A stretch of 64,000 bases of DNA from Tragulus kanchil (Eukaryota; Chordata; Mammalia; Artiodactyla; Tragulidae): contig JAIOJX010000002.1 in the NCBI GenBank assembly GCA_022376925.1, positions 65,124,001-65,188,000 of the forward strand. Reading direction: 5' to 3'. Under the pieces are notes generated by a model, which was not told the DNA's origin, searched no databases, and was given only the letters and a program-made list of their open reading frames with translations. A program made the position numbers and the translations under genes. Numbering within the stretch: position 1 is the first letter of the stretch; each line of letters opens with the position of its first letter. This document shows, in pieces, positions 37,492 through 50,520 of the stretch.

Positions 37492-39902
37492 GGCTCACAG
37501 AGGCTTATGGTTATTGTTGATTATAAAATTCAAGTTCTTATTAATCATTATGTATTCACTGAACAAGTATTTGTTGAGTAGATACTATGTGTCAGAAATT
37601 GTTCTAAGCATTTAAGATATATCAGCAAGCAAAACAGATGGAAAAGCCATATTCTGAGATACTGATTACCATGGTACTACCCACATTTGGTAGTACTCCT
37701 AAAATTACTTTCAAAAACCCTAACTGTTTAACTTCAGACACTGCATTCTTCAAAGACTCTGCTTTACTATCTAGGAACATTTCTTATTTAAATTTACATT
37801 AACCTAGAACAGGAGCTCTCCCAACAGTCACCCATATATCAAGTCATCTAGTCATTTGTGAAAAAGGCCTATTCACGAGACTGAGGAATTTATGTTTTCA
37901 ACTAGCACTGTATATTACTCTTACACACTGTCCAAGGAGAACATTCTGAATTCAGAAATTAGTGAACACTTTACAACAGTTGCCTAATGTAGTTCCCTGA
38001 AAACTGCCCATTTCCTACGTATCCAACATGCTGCTTTCACATCCATCTGGGCACTTGAAACGAATGCACACGGGCTCTGGTCCTTCACTGGCTTCTGAGG
38101 ACTCAGACTTCTCGCCAGCTCCTCAGGACTCGAACAGTTAAAGCTGTCAGTAGCCTCCGTTTGATAGTCAAAGTCTTCTCTGATTGAGCTTGTCCCTCTC
38201 TCTAACTCTACCTAATACCCCTGTGCTCTCATTCATCAAAATCATCTAGCAATATTCTCTTCAAATCCATGTGTATTACCACTTTTGTGCCTGAGTCTCA
38301 TTTATGAATCCTTCCCACCCACAGTATAGATAGTGAGCAATTAAATCTCTGTATGAGTGAGATACTACTAGAACTGAAGCCAGGTCTGAAAAAAATTCTA
38401 CATTATTATTCACATATAATAAAGATCAATTAATATTTGAAGATACATATGCAAATATATTATATATATATACACATATATGACTTGTGTTTGCACCTAA
38501 GTATATGTACTGTCCTATTATTATTTTGTGAGGCTGATAACTTTTTCAGCAAGTAACACTACTGTGTTGTTCTGTTGTATGACTGTGCCAAATATTTTAC
38601 AAATGCAATCCAGAAATTTTTCAGCATGAGTAAATATATAATTAAACCCTATTCAAGTTTAAATTGTTTCAATAATTAATGGAACTTGCAGCTAAGTTGG
38701 CTCACAGAGGCTTATGGTTATTGTTGATTATAAAATTCAAGTTCTTATTAATCATTATGTATTCACTGAACAAGTATTTGTTGAGTAGATACTATGTGTC
38801 AGAAATTGTTCTAAGCATTTAAGATATATCAGCAAGCAAAACAGATGGAAAAGCCATATTCTGAGATACTGATTACCATGGTACTACCCACATTTGGTAG
38901 TACTCCTAAAATTACTTTCAAAAACCCTAACTGTTTAACTTCAGACACTGCATTCTTCAAAGACTCTGCTTTACTATCTAGGAACATTTCTTATTTAAAT
39001 TTACATTAACCTAGAACAGGAGCTCTCCCAACAGTCACCCATATATCAAGTCATCTAGTCATTTGTGAAAAAGGCCTATTCACGAGACTGAGGAATTTAT
39101 GTTTTCAACTAGCACTGTATATTACTCTTACACACTGTCCAAGGAGAACATTCTGAATTCAGAAATTAGTGAACACTTTACAACAGTTGCCTAATGTAGT
39201 TCCCTGAAAACTGCCCATTTCCTACGTATCCAACATGCTGCTTTCACATCCATCTGGGCACTTGAAACGAATGCACACGGGCTCTGGTCCTTCACTGGCT
39301 TCTGAGGACTCAGACTTCTCGCCAGCTCCTCAGGACTCGAACAGTTAAAGCTGTCAGTAGCCTCCGTTTGATAGTCAAAGTCTTCTCTGATTGAGCTTGT
39401 CCTCTCTCTAACTCTACCTAATACCCTGTGCTCTCATTCATCAAAATCATCTAGCAATATTCTCTTCAAATCCATGTGTATTACCACTTTTGTGCCTGAG
39501 TCTCATTTATGAATCCTTCCCACCCACAGTATAGATAGTGAGCAATTAAATCTCTGTATGAGTGAGATACTACTAGAACTGAAGCCAGGTCTGAAAAAAA
39601 TTCTACATTATTATTCACATATAATAAAGATCAATTAATATTTGAAGATACATATGCAAATATATTATATATATATACACATATATGACTTGTGTTTGCA
39701 CCTAAGTATATGTACTGTCCTATTATTATTTTGTGAGGCTGATAACTTTTTCAGCAAGTAACACTACTGTGTTGTTCTGTTGTATGACTGTGCCAAATAT
39801 TTTACAAATGCAATCCGCAGAAATTTTTCAGCATGAGTAAATATATAATTAAACCCTATTCAAGTTTAAATTGTTTCAATAATTAATGGAACTTGCAGCT
39901 AA
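37492..39902 (+). repeat. duplication 12: 37492-38695 repeated at 38699-39902
   Basis: Two 1204-bp blocks, offset 1207, 3-bp spacer. Differences are CCC/CC and CCCC/CCC near 38206-38222, and AATCCAGAAA versus AATCCGCAGAAA near the end of copy A. Confidence 0.96.
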
Positions 39903-41860
39903 TAGACAGTGAAGGAAGCTTCTAATGCACAATTGTCACATAAAAACTTACATTTTAACTCTGGAGACAGTCATGCTAAAAGTCACTCATAGTGCAAAAC
40001 TGCACAATTCCTAAGTGGAATTTTATGCTGTAGTGCAGCCCATGCGGAGGTAGGTTTCACCAGGGGAAAGCTTAAGGTGAGACCAAGGGAGTCCTAGGAT
40101 ATGCAGCTGGGTGAATTCAACACCTTCAAGATCTGGTCTGAAGTTTTAATTTGATCATTTGTTCTGCCTCTCAGAGACAGACAACACACTTGCAAAACTA
40201 ACAGGGACTTGAATTAGCTCTCCATTTACAGTCAAAATAGGGGGCCCAGTCTCACGTTCTCCTTAGAGGGAGTTTCACACAGAAAGCCAAATTATAATCA
40301 GAAAGTTGCTTGTTTGGTGAACACAGAATTGGAGTCTGGGGAGAAAGATGAATGATTTCAAAATTAAGTAGCTATGACTCTGCTGGCCTGAAATCTCCTC
40401 TCTATTGGGAATAGGTAAAATTTAGCCCACAGGCACTCTTGGATCAGTGATGCTAATTCCAACTCTATTCTTGGATTCTTTATAATTTATGATGACTTTC
40501 CTTCTTATTGACTCTAGGTAAGTCAATACCATTTTCCCTGCAGTAGCTTTAAGCTCTCTACTGGGGACAGACTTTCCAGGACACAATGACTTTCTACACA
40601 GTGTTTTGTAGGTAATTAAGCACAAAAATGTTGAGACGACATTAATTGAGTGACTGCTATGCGCTGAACATAATTTATGCTTTTATATGAGGGTTATCAT
40701 TTAAGACTCATAATTTACAATGGTTTCTTTGTGTTAGGCAACAGGGATAAGACTTTTGTACATATGCAAATATATTATATATATATACACATATATGACT
40801 TGTGTTTGCACCTAAGTATATGTACTGTCCTATTATTATTTTGTGAGGCTGATAACTTTTTCAGCAAGTAACACTACTGTGTTGTTCTGTTGTATGACTG
40901 TGCCAAATATTTTACAAATGCAATCTGCAGAAATTTTTCAGCATGAGTAAATATATAATTAAACCCTATTCAAGTTTAAATTGTTTCAATAATTAATGGA
41001 ACTTGCAGCTAATAGACAGTGAAGGAAGCTTCTAATGCACAATTGTCACATAAAAACTTACATTTTAACTCTGGAGACAGTCATGCTAAAAGTCACTCAT
41101 AGTGCAAAACTGCACAATTCCTAAGTGGAATTTTATGCTGTAGTGCAGCCCATGCGGAGGTAGGTTTCACCAGGGGAAAGCTTAAGGTGAGACCAAGGGG
41201 AGTCCTAGGATATGCAGCTGGGTGAATTCAACACCTTCAAGATCTGGTCTGAAGTTTTAATTTGATCATTTGTTCTGCCTCTCAGAGACAGACAACACAC
41301 TTGCAAAACTAACAGGGACTTGAATTAGCTCTCCATTTACAGTCAAAATAGGGGGCCCAGTCTCACGTTCTCCTTAGAGGGAGTTTCACACAGAAAGCCA
41401 AATTATAATCAGAAAGTTGCTTGTTTGGTGAACACAGAATTGGAGTCTGGGGAGAAAGATGAATGATTTCAAAATTAAGTAGCTATGACTCTGCTGGCCT
41501 GAAATCTCCTCTCTATTGGGAATGGGTAAAATTTAGCCCACAGGCACTCTTGGATCAGTGATGCTAATTCCAACTCTATTCTTGGATTCTTTATAATTTA
41601 TGATGACTTTCCTTCTTATTGACTCTAGGTAAGTCAATACCATTTTCCCTGCAGTAGCTTTAAGCTCTCTACTGGGGACAGACTTTCCAGGACACAATGA
41701 CTTTCTACACAGTGTTTTGTAGGTAATTAAGCACAAAAATGTTGAGACGACATTAATTGAGTGACTGCTATGCGCTGAACATAATTTATGCTTTTATATG
41801 AGGGTTATCATTTAAGACTCATAATTTACAATGGTTTCTTTGTGTTACCAAGGCAACAGG
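39649..41860 (+). repeat. duplication 13: 39649-40745 repeated at 40759-41860
   Basis: Offset 1110-1115, 13-bp spacer. Differences are GGG/GGGG near 40090, A/G near 40413, and a 4-base deletion in copy A within 15 bases of its end. The first 254 bases overlap duplication 12. Confidence 0.96.
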
Positions 41861-42030
41861 AATGCACAATTACAAATTTGGCAAGTAGAGAAAAGCAAAA
41901 AGAAGAAAAGTAAAGAGTAACCCAAATCTCATCTCCAAATATAACTACTCTTGACATTATGGTTTATATACATTTAGTCTTTTCCTTGTTTTTTTTTTTC
42001 CTCTCTGAATAGAAAATATTATTTATATTA

Positions 42031-42196
42031 AATGCAGGGTTCAAACCTTGGGTCAGGAAGATCCCCGGAGGAGGGCATGGCAACCCACTTCAGTATTCCT
42101 GCCTGGGAAATCCCATGGACAGAGGAGCCTGGTGGGCTACAGTCCATAGCATTTCAGAGTTGGATACAACTGAAGTGACTGAGCGTGCATGCATAC
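42031..42196 (+). mobile_element. Bov-tA SINE, 5'-truncated
   Basis: From AATGCAGGGTTCAAACC through CAACCCACTTCAGTATTCC and GACAGAGGAGCCTGGTGGGC to TGGATACAACTGAAGTGACT. Confidence 0.88.
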
Positions 42197-42567
42197 ATTT
42201 AATACCTGATCATATATTCTATAAACATTTTTGAACAGTGGGAGTAAAGTTTTGCCACAGGTCCATCTCATCTACACTCTAGAAGTAACTGCTTATGTCA
42301 GCTTGGTACCCTTTAAAACAGTTTCTTTTCATGTATAAACACAAATGAAAATAAAATAATACTTCATATGCTTTTTAGTAACATGTTTTTAATATATGAT
42401 TTTATGACTATGTTTCCATGTCATCACATATTCTTCTTCAACATCATTTGGAAGCTGTCCTATGACTATATCATCAATTGTCACAAGTTTAAGGGAGCCT
42501 TTATATGTCTCTAAACATCTATGCAAGTCTATATGTTAGGGTTAGAATAAACTGTACAATAAACATC

Positions 42568-44792
42568 TACAATGTTGTTTTGTCATGACCTTCACCAGCA
42601 TGGAACTCATCAACGATGTATGTTAGAATTTGTGAGGAAAAGGAGACATTTTTTCCAGATTCACTTAATCAAGATCTGAAGGTCAGTCTTACAGTTCTGT
42701 CAGCTCTTCTTTTTCTTATTGAAAACATCTTACAACCGGTCTCACTGTCCTGAGTCCTGATCTTTTCCTTTCTCCTTAAAATCTATTCTACATGTGGCTC
42801 ATTCAAAACATGTCTCTCATTGTAATTCCTCTGCTTTAATTAAAATCCTTCAGTTCTCCCAACACATGAAAGATATAGTCCAAGTTCCTTCTGGTGGTTT
42901 ATGATGACTTCAAAGATCTAGCCCTCGTCTACGTTCTCACAGTCAGCCCCATAGTCTATCTCTTATTTCCTGCAGACATGTATAATGTTCCAGTTTTACC
43001 ACACACTTGCTCTCTCAAAGCATCATATTCTCATTTCTCTGGCCCCTCTTCCCTGAAAGGGCTTTTTCACTGCTGATTCCTTACTCATCCTTTAAGATTC
43101 AAGTGTGATCTCAAAGAATATCAGATGAATACCTTTAAGATGAAACTTACTGTGCTGTATTTTAGTTTTTTTTTTTTTAACTTGTCTTCTCTCATAATAA
43201 ACTGTGAGCTCCTTGAGGCATAAACTGTGTCTGACTCAACTTTAAATCACCAGACTTTAGAAAAAAAATAGAATCTGATACTGAGGAAAACCTCAATGTT
43301 CACTGAATAAAGAAATTATGAATGTGAACTAATGTTTGGTATAATTAATTTTCAGTAGGCTAAAGGTAGGAGGTAAAAATCAAACTTAAATATTAACAAC
43401 CCTAATAACAAAAATATGCCTGGCTCATATTTTCAGAAAGATAGCTTTTGCATTTCATTTAACCAGGTACTCAACATTCCATTTCCTTGTCAATCAACTG
43501 AAATAATTTAAAAATACATACACATACTTTTCTTGGTCTTTCCAATGATGTTTTTGTTATAAATTTTCTCAAAAACTGCAGGATATGAAAACAAGTCTGA
43601 TAGATTATGCAGATAGAATGAAGGAAGAAAAATTATGTCTCAGTTCTCATCAGATCTTAGGTTTTACTGAATGACTTATTTACAATGTTGTTTTGTCATG
43701 ACCTTCACCAGCATGGAACTCATCAACGATGTATGTTAGAATTTGTGAGGAAAAGGAGACATTTTTCCAGATTCACTTAATCAAGATCTGAAGGTCAGTC
43801 TTACAGTTCTGTCAGCTCTTCTTTTTCTTATTGAAAACATCTTACAACCGGTCTCACTGTCCTGAGTCCTGATCTTTTCCTTTCTCCTTAAAATCTATTC
43901 TACATGTGGCTCATTCAAAACATGTCTCTCATTGTAATTCCTCTGCTTTAATTAAAATCCTTCAGTTCTCCCAACACATGAAAGATATAGTCCAAGTTCC
44001 TTCTGGTGGTTTATGATGACTTCAAAGATCTAGCCCTCGTCTACGTTCTCACAGTCAGCCCCATAGTCTATCTCTTATTTCCTGCAGACATGTATAATGT
44101 TCCAGTTTTACCACACACTTGCTCTCTCAAAGCATCATATTCTCATTTCTCTGGCCCCTCTTCCCTGAAAGGGCTTTTTCACTGCTGATTCCTTACTCAT
44201 CCTTTAAGATTCAAGTGTGATCTCAAAGAATATCAGATGAATACCTTTAAGATGAAACTTACTGTGCTGTATTTTAGTTTTTTTTTTTTTAACTTGTCTT
44301 CTCTCATAATAAACTGTGAGCTCCTTGAGGCATAAACTGTGTCTGACTCAACTTTAAATCACCAGACTTTAGAAAAAAAATAGAATCTGATACTGAGGAA
44401 AACCTCAATGTTCACTGAATAAAGAAATTATGAATGTGAACTAATGTTTGGTATAATTAATTTTCAGTAGGCTAAAGGTAGGAGGTAAAAATCAAACTTA
44501 AATATTAACAACCCTAATAACAAAAATATGCCTGGCTCATATTTTCAGAAAGATAGCTTTTGCATTTCATTTAACCAGGTACTCAACATTCCATTTCCTT
44601 GTCAATCAACTGAAATAATTTAAAAATACATACACATACTTTTCTTGGTCTTTCCAATGATGTTTTTGTTATAAATTTTCTCAAAAACTGCAGGATATGA
44701 AAACAAGTCTGATAGATTATGCAGATAGAATGAAGGAAGAAAAATTATGTCTCAGTTCTCATCAGATCTTAGGTTTTACTGAATGACTTATT
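42568..44792 (+). repeat. duplication 14: 42568-43680 repeated at 43681-44792
   Basis: Offset 1113 then 1112; the only difference seen is T6/T5, 80 bases into the block. No spacer. Confidence 0.97.
42690..43300 (+). mobile_element. L2 LINE 3' region (copy at 43802-44412)
   Basis: Old LINE2 text in order: TCTAGCCCTCGTCTACG, CTGGCCCCTCTTCCCTG, CCTTTAAGATTCAAGTGTGA, AACTGTGAGCTCCTTGAGGC. Diverged but collinear with L2 ends. Confidence 0.65.
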
Positions 44793-45064
44793 TGCACTGT
44801 GTGCACAGACAACTGATATCAGGGAACAAATTCAAAATTTAAAAAATGCTTATGGTAAATTCTTTAGCTAAAATCATTTTGGAAAAAAAAAAAACAAATA
44901 AGGTGCACCTGTATTTATCTGAGCCTGCTCAGACTAAGGATCTTGAAAACATGAGGCAGAAATGTAAGAGAGTTCAAAGATAGGGCAATGCACATACTGG
45001 GACATACTGGTTGCAATGATTTAAAAGCAGAAGTGATGGGCAGTCAAAATAGGGGCAGATGGTC

Positions 45065-45310
45065 AAAAGGTACGGACTCTCAGTTACAGAATAAACAAAT
45101 CCTAGGGATGTAATGTACAGTGTGGTGATTATAGTTAATAATAATGTATGCAAATGGCCAGGAGACTGTATCTTAAAAATTTTCATCTCAAGGAAACAAA
45201 TTTAAACTATGTGTGATGACTGATGCTAACTAGGCTTATTGTGGTGATTATTTTGTAATATACACATATAGGCATATATTAAATTATTTTGCTATAAACC
45301 TAAACTAATA
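45065..45310 (+). mobile_element. L1 3'UTR fragment
   Basis: AAATCCTAGGGATGTAATGT, ACAGTGTGGTGATTATAGTT, GGAGACTGTATCTTAAAAAT and GTGTGATGACTGATGCTAAC follow a mammalian L1 3'UTR. Confidence 0.65.
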
Positions 45311-45390
45311 TAATGTTATCTGTCAATTATCTCAGTAAAAAAAAGTAGAAGAGACAAATATTTTGAGGAACAGTTATTTTTCACCATACA

Positions 45391-47563
45391 AGACTGAGCA
45401 GAATTTATATACAAAAGTATTCATCCCCTCTGTGATTATATCCTTAAGATGCTGCAGGGAGTTGCTTATGTGCTTCTAAAGAAGTTGTTATCTTGCATTG
45501 GAAAATAGAGATGGCACTTGTCAAAAAATTTTTTTTCAACACTCTCTTAAGATATTTACAGTAAGGACAAGATCCTGTGGGATCCCACAAGGATTTTGGG
45601 AGTAACAGCGTTGTTGAGGACAGGTTCTCTTCACAGCTATTTAGCTAGCACAGAATAACAATTATTAACCCAAAGCCAACAATCGTAGTTGGTTATTCGA
45701 TAGGGCCAGACTAAGGGCTGACCATTTACTACTGCCAAGTATTTTTTCTAGTTAGATAAGAAAACTTATTTGAATTGAGGTTCAAATAGGAATACTTACG
45801 TGGTTCTTTTTCTTAGTGGTTCTGGTTAATTTCTAAAAACTTTATGCATAATTAACTATCCATGACTTTCTCTGTTCTGCTAATGGAATGCCACTTTACC
45901 AAAGAAAAGTCAATATACAGAAGGGCCAAAATCAGCTTTGCATCTGACTGTGCTGAAAAGGACTTAAAAGTGTGAGCCACAGGAGAGAATGCTTCCCCCT
46001 AGATAATACTATGAGAATCTTGGACATTTATTTCTTGTCTTCAGCCAGTGTAGATGTGGTTTACAAGAAGGATGATGTGTTAGGAGATAAAAACCAAATG
46101 TTACTCCAGAGCCAAGTATCTGGCTTAGGAACAGAAATATGAAGGATACTAAAACAACAACAATGACCACCAACACCAAATAATAACAGCACAAAAACTC
46201 CAAAGAACACCATTAGTTGTGACCAAAAAGGCAGTCACAAAATAAGGTCATGGCATTTATCCTTTTAAACCCATTTTTCCTAATTAAGGAAAAAAAACCT
46301 CTGAGTACCAATTGGTCAGTGACTGTAAAGAATGTCAGTATTTCTATTTTTCCAATTACCATATGAAGGGAAAATGAAGCATGTATACTGAAATCACACA
46401 TGATTTTCTAGTCATTCCTGATGCAAATATAGCTACTCCTTTTCTTTTGCTTATAGAAATTTCAATAACTAGAAAGACTGAGCAGAATTTATATACAAAA
46501 GTATTCATCCCCTCTGTGATTATATCCTTAAGATGCTGCAGGGAGTTGCTTATGTGCTTCTAAAGAAGTTGTTATCTTGCATTGGAAAATAGAGATGGCA
46601 CTTGTCAAAAAATTTTTTTTCAACACTCTCTTAAGATATTTACAGTAAGGACAAGATCCTGTGGGATCCCACAAGGATTTTGGGAGTAACAGCGTTGTTG
46701 AGGACAGGTTCTCTTCACAGCTATTTAGCTAGCACAGAATAACAATTATTAACCCAAAGCCAACAATCGTAGTTGGTTATTCGATAGGGCCAGACTAAGG
46801 GCTGACCATTTACTACTGCCAAGTATTTTTTCTAGTTAGATAAGAAAACTTATTTGAATTGAGGTTCAAATAGGAATACTTACGTGGTTCTTTTTCTTAG
46901 TGGTTCTGGTTAATTTCTAAAAACTTTATGCATAATTAACTATCCATGACTTTCTCTGTTCTGCTAATGGAATGCCACTTTACCAAAGAAAAGTCAATAT
47001 ACAGAAGGGCCAAAATCAGCTTTGCATCTGACTGTGCTGAAAAGGACTTAAAAGTGTGAGCCACAGGAGAGAATGCTTCCCCCTAGATAATACTATGAGA
47101 ATCTTGGACATTTATTTCTTGTCTTCAGCCAGTGTAGATGTGGTTTACAAGAAGGATGATGTGTTAGGAGATAAAAACCAAATGTTACTCCAGAGCCAAG
47201 TATCTGGCTTAGGAACAGAAATATGAAGGATACTAAAACAACAACAATGACCACCAACACCAAATAATAACAGCACAAAAACTCCAAAGAACACCATTAG
47301 TTGTGACCAAAAAGGCAGTCACAAAATAAGGTCATGGCATTTATCCTTTTAAACCCATTTTTCCTAATTAAGGAAAAAAAACCTCTGAGTACCAATTGGT
47401 CAGTGACTGTAAAGAATGTCAGTATTTCTATTTTTCCAATTACCATATGAAGGGAAAATGAAGCATGTATACTGAAATCACACATGATTTTCTAGTCATT
47501 CCTGATGCAAATATAGCTACTCCTTTTCTTTTGCTTATAGAAATTTCAATAACTAGAAAGACT
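45391..47563 (+). repeat. duplication 15: 45391-46474 repeated at 46475-47558 (shared AGACT at the junction)
   Basis: Constant offset 1084, no spacer, and a 5-base AGACT shared by the end of copy A and the start of copy B. No mismatch seen. Confidence 0.97.
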
Positions 47564-49466
47564 AAATCATATTTTCTAATGAATATAGGACAACAGTGTG
47601 TTCTATTATGGAGGAATAGGTATTATGGAGGAGTAGATTTCAAAATATACCTCTATATCATATAAGTGATTCTATAATTTCTTTTCTTTAAAATAAGCAG
47701 CCTGATACCATGTATCTAGTTGTCACTAATTTTATCTACTTAAAAGATTGCTACACTCCTCACATTTTTACATCTTCACTGTATTGAGGTTGGAGGCTGG
47801 TGGGCGGGGTATCTCTTTCATTATACAAGGCAGTGGGAGTTGTATGTATGACAAATTGAAGTTTGGCCTCAGTTCCTTTAAACAGTAGACATTCTCTTAG
47901 ATATCTTAACTCTAAGGTCTTACGTACTGACAATCTGAGCAGCTTTTATTTTGGCTCTGAGTTCTCTCCCCGCCACCATATGGAACTAGTTTGTCTTTTT
48001 CTTAATCACTTGAAGAAAATGCAAAATAACCCCAACAGTTCTCTTTCAGAACCTGGTAGCAATGACTCAATCTGACAGAGTTTCCCAACACTGTTATGTC
48101 TTCTGGTTGCTGCCCCAGGGTTGTCTTTAACCACCCTCTCTGCTCTGCCCCCACCCTACTGAAAGGGCTAGGCATCAGCAAAAAGTGATATCAGAACACG
48201 TCTTTTAGCACTGAGTTTAAATGATATAGGTGACATATTTTGCTAAAAGTAAAGACAATATTTCTCCTTCCAATCTATACATAGAGAAAAGAGTGTTTGC
48301 CTTACTGTAAACTTCTGTTTCAATGACTACGCTAAAGCCTTTGACTGTGTAAATCATAACAAACTGTGGAAATTACTCCAAAGAACACCATTAGTTGTGA
48401 CCAAAAAGGCAGTCACAAAATAAGGTCATGGCATTTATCCTTTTAAACCCATTTTTCCTAATTAAGGAAAAAAAACCTCTGAGTACCAATTGGTCAGTGA
48501 CTGTAAAGAATGTCAGTATTTCTATTTTTCCAATTACCATATGAAGGGAAAATGAAGCATGTATACTGAAATCACACATGATTTTCTAGTCATTCCTGAT
48601 GCAAATATAGCTACTCCTTTTCTTTTGCTTATAGAAATTTCAATAACTAGAAAGACTAAATCATATTTTCTAATGAATATAGGACAACAGTGTGTTCTAT
48701 TATGGAGGAATAGGTATTATGGAGGAGTAGATTTCAAAATATACCTCTATATCATATAAGTGATTCTATAATTTCTTTTCTTTAAAATAAGCAGCCTGAT
48801 ACCATGTATCTAGTTGTCACTAATTTTATCTACTTAAAAGATTGCTACACTCCTCACATTTTTACATCTTCACTGTATTGAGGTTGGAGGCTGGTGGGCG
48901 GGGTATCTCTTTCATTATACAAGGCAGTGGGAGTTGTATGTATGACAAATTGAAGTTTGGCCTCAGTTCCTTTAAACAGTAGACATTCTCTTAGATATCT
49001 TAACTCTAAGGTCTTACGTACTGACAATCTGAGCAGCTTTTTATTTTGGCTCTGAGTTCTCTCCCCGCCACCATATGGAACTAGTTTGTCTTTTTCTTAA
49101 TCACTTGAAGAAAATGCAAAATAACCCCAACAGTTCTCTTTCAGAACCTGGTAGCAATGACTCAATCTGACAGAGTTTCCCAACACTGTTATGTCTTCTG
49201 GTTGCTGCCCCAGGGTTGTCTTTAACCACCCTCTCTGCTCTGCCCCCACCCTACTGAAAGGGCTAGGCATCAGCAAAAAGTGATATCAGAACACGTCTTT
49301 TAGCACTGAGTTTAAATGATATAGGTGACATATTTTGCTAAAAGTAAAGACAATATTTCTCCTTCCAATCTATACATAGAGAAAAGAGTGTTTGCCTTAC
49401 TGTAAACTTCTGTTTCATTGACTACACTAAAGCCTTTGACTGTGTAAATCATAACAAACTGTGGAA
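47281..49466 (+). repeat. duplication 16: 47281-48371 repeated at 48375-49466
   Basis: Offset 1094-1095, 3-bp spacer. Differences are T4/T5 near 47947/49042, and two substitutions within 45 bases of the end of copy A. The first 283 bases overlap duplication 15. Confidence 0.97.
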
Positions 49467-50520
49467 TATTCTTAATGATATGGGAATACCAGACTACCCT
49501 ATCTGTCTCCTGAGAAGCCTGTATTCAGAACAATAAGGAACAGTTAGAACCAGACATGAAACAATGGGCTGGTTCCAAATTGGGAAAAAGAGTGTGTTAA
49601 GGCTGTATATATTGCCACCCTGCTTATTTAACTTACATGCATAGTTCATCACATGAAATGCCAGGCTGAATGAATCATAAGCTGGAATCAAGACTGCCAG
49701 GAGAAATATCAACAACCTCAGCTATGCAGAGGGTACCACTTGAACGGCAGAAAAAGAAGGGCAACTGAAGAGCCTCTTAATGAAGGTGAAAGAGGAAAGT
49801 GAAAAAGCTGACTTAAAACTCAACATTCAGAAACGAAGATCATGGTATCAGGTTCCATCACTTCATGGCAAATAGATGGGGAATAAGTGGAAGAAGTGAC
49901 AGAGTTTATCTTCTTGGGCTCCAAAATCACTGCAAATGGTGACTGCAGCCGTGAAATTAAAAAAAAATTTGCTTCTTGGAAGAAAAGCTATGACAAACCT
50001 AGACAGCATATTTAACAAAGCAGAGACATCATTTTGCTGACAAAGTCTGTATAATCAAAGCTATGGCTTTTCTAGAAATCATTTAGAATGAGAGAGCTGG
50101 ACTATAATGAAGGCTGAGCACTGAAGAACTGATGTTTTTGAATTAAGGTGCTCAAGACGGCTCTTGGGAGTCCCTTGAACAGCAAGGAGGTCAAACCAGC
50201 CAATCCTAAAGGAAATCAAACCTATTTATTCATTGGAAGGATTGATGGTGAAGCTGAAGGTTCAATATTTTGGCCACCTAATGTGAAGAGTAGACTCACT
50301 GGAAAAGACCCTGATGCTGGGAAAAACTGAAGGGAGGAGGAGAAGGGGGTGACAGAAGATGAGATGTTTGGATTGCATCACTGACTCAATGGACACGAGT
50401 TTGAGCAAACTCTGAGAGATAGTGAAGGACAGGGGAGCCTGGCATGCTGCAGTTCAGAGCGTCACAAAGAGTTGGACAGGATTTAGTGACTGAACAATAT
50501 TTAAACTCCAATAATACATT
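49400..50520 (+). mobile_element. BovB LINE, reverse transcriptase 3' half to tail (dead)
   Basis: Collinear with BovB from TTGACTACACTAAAGCCTTT through GGTTCCAAATTGGGAAA, GCCACCCTGCTTATTTAAC, ACTCAACATTCAGAAACGAA and GGGCTCCAAAATCACTGC to the terminal GTCACAAAGAGTTGGACAGG. The RT catalytic YADD reads YAEG at 49723-49734, and frames are broken. Part of it is copied at 48312-48371 and at 50749-51640 by duplications 16 and 17. Confidence 0.88.
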
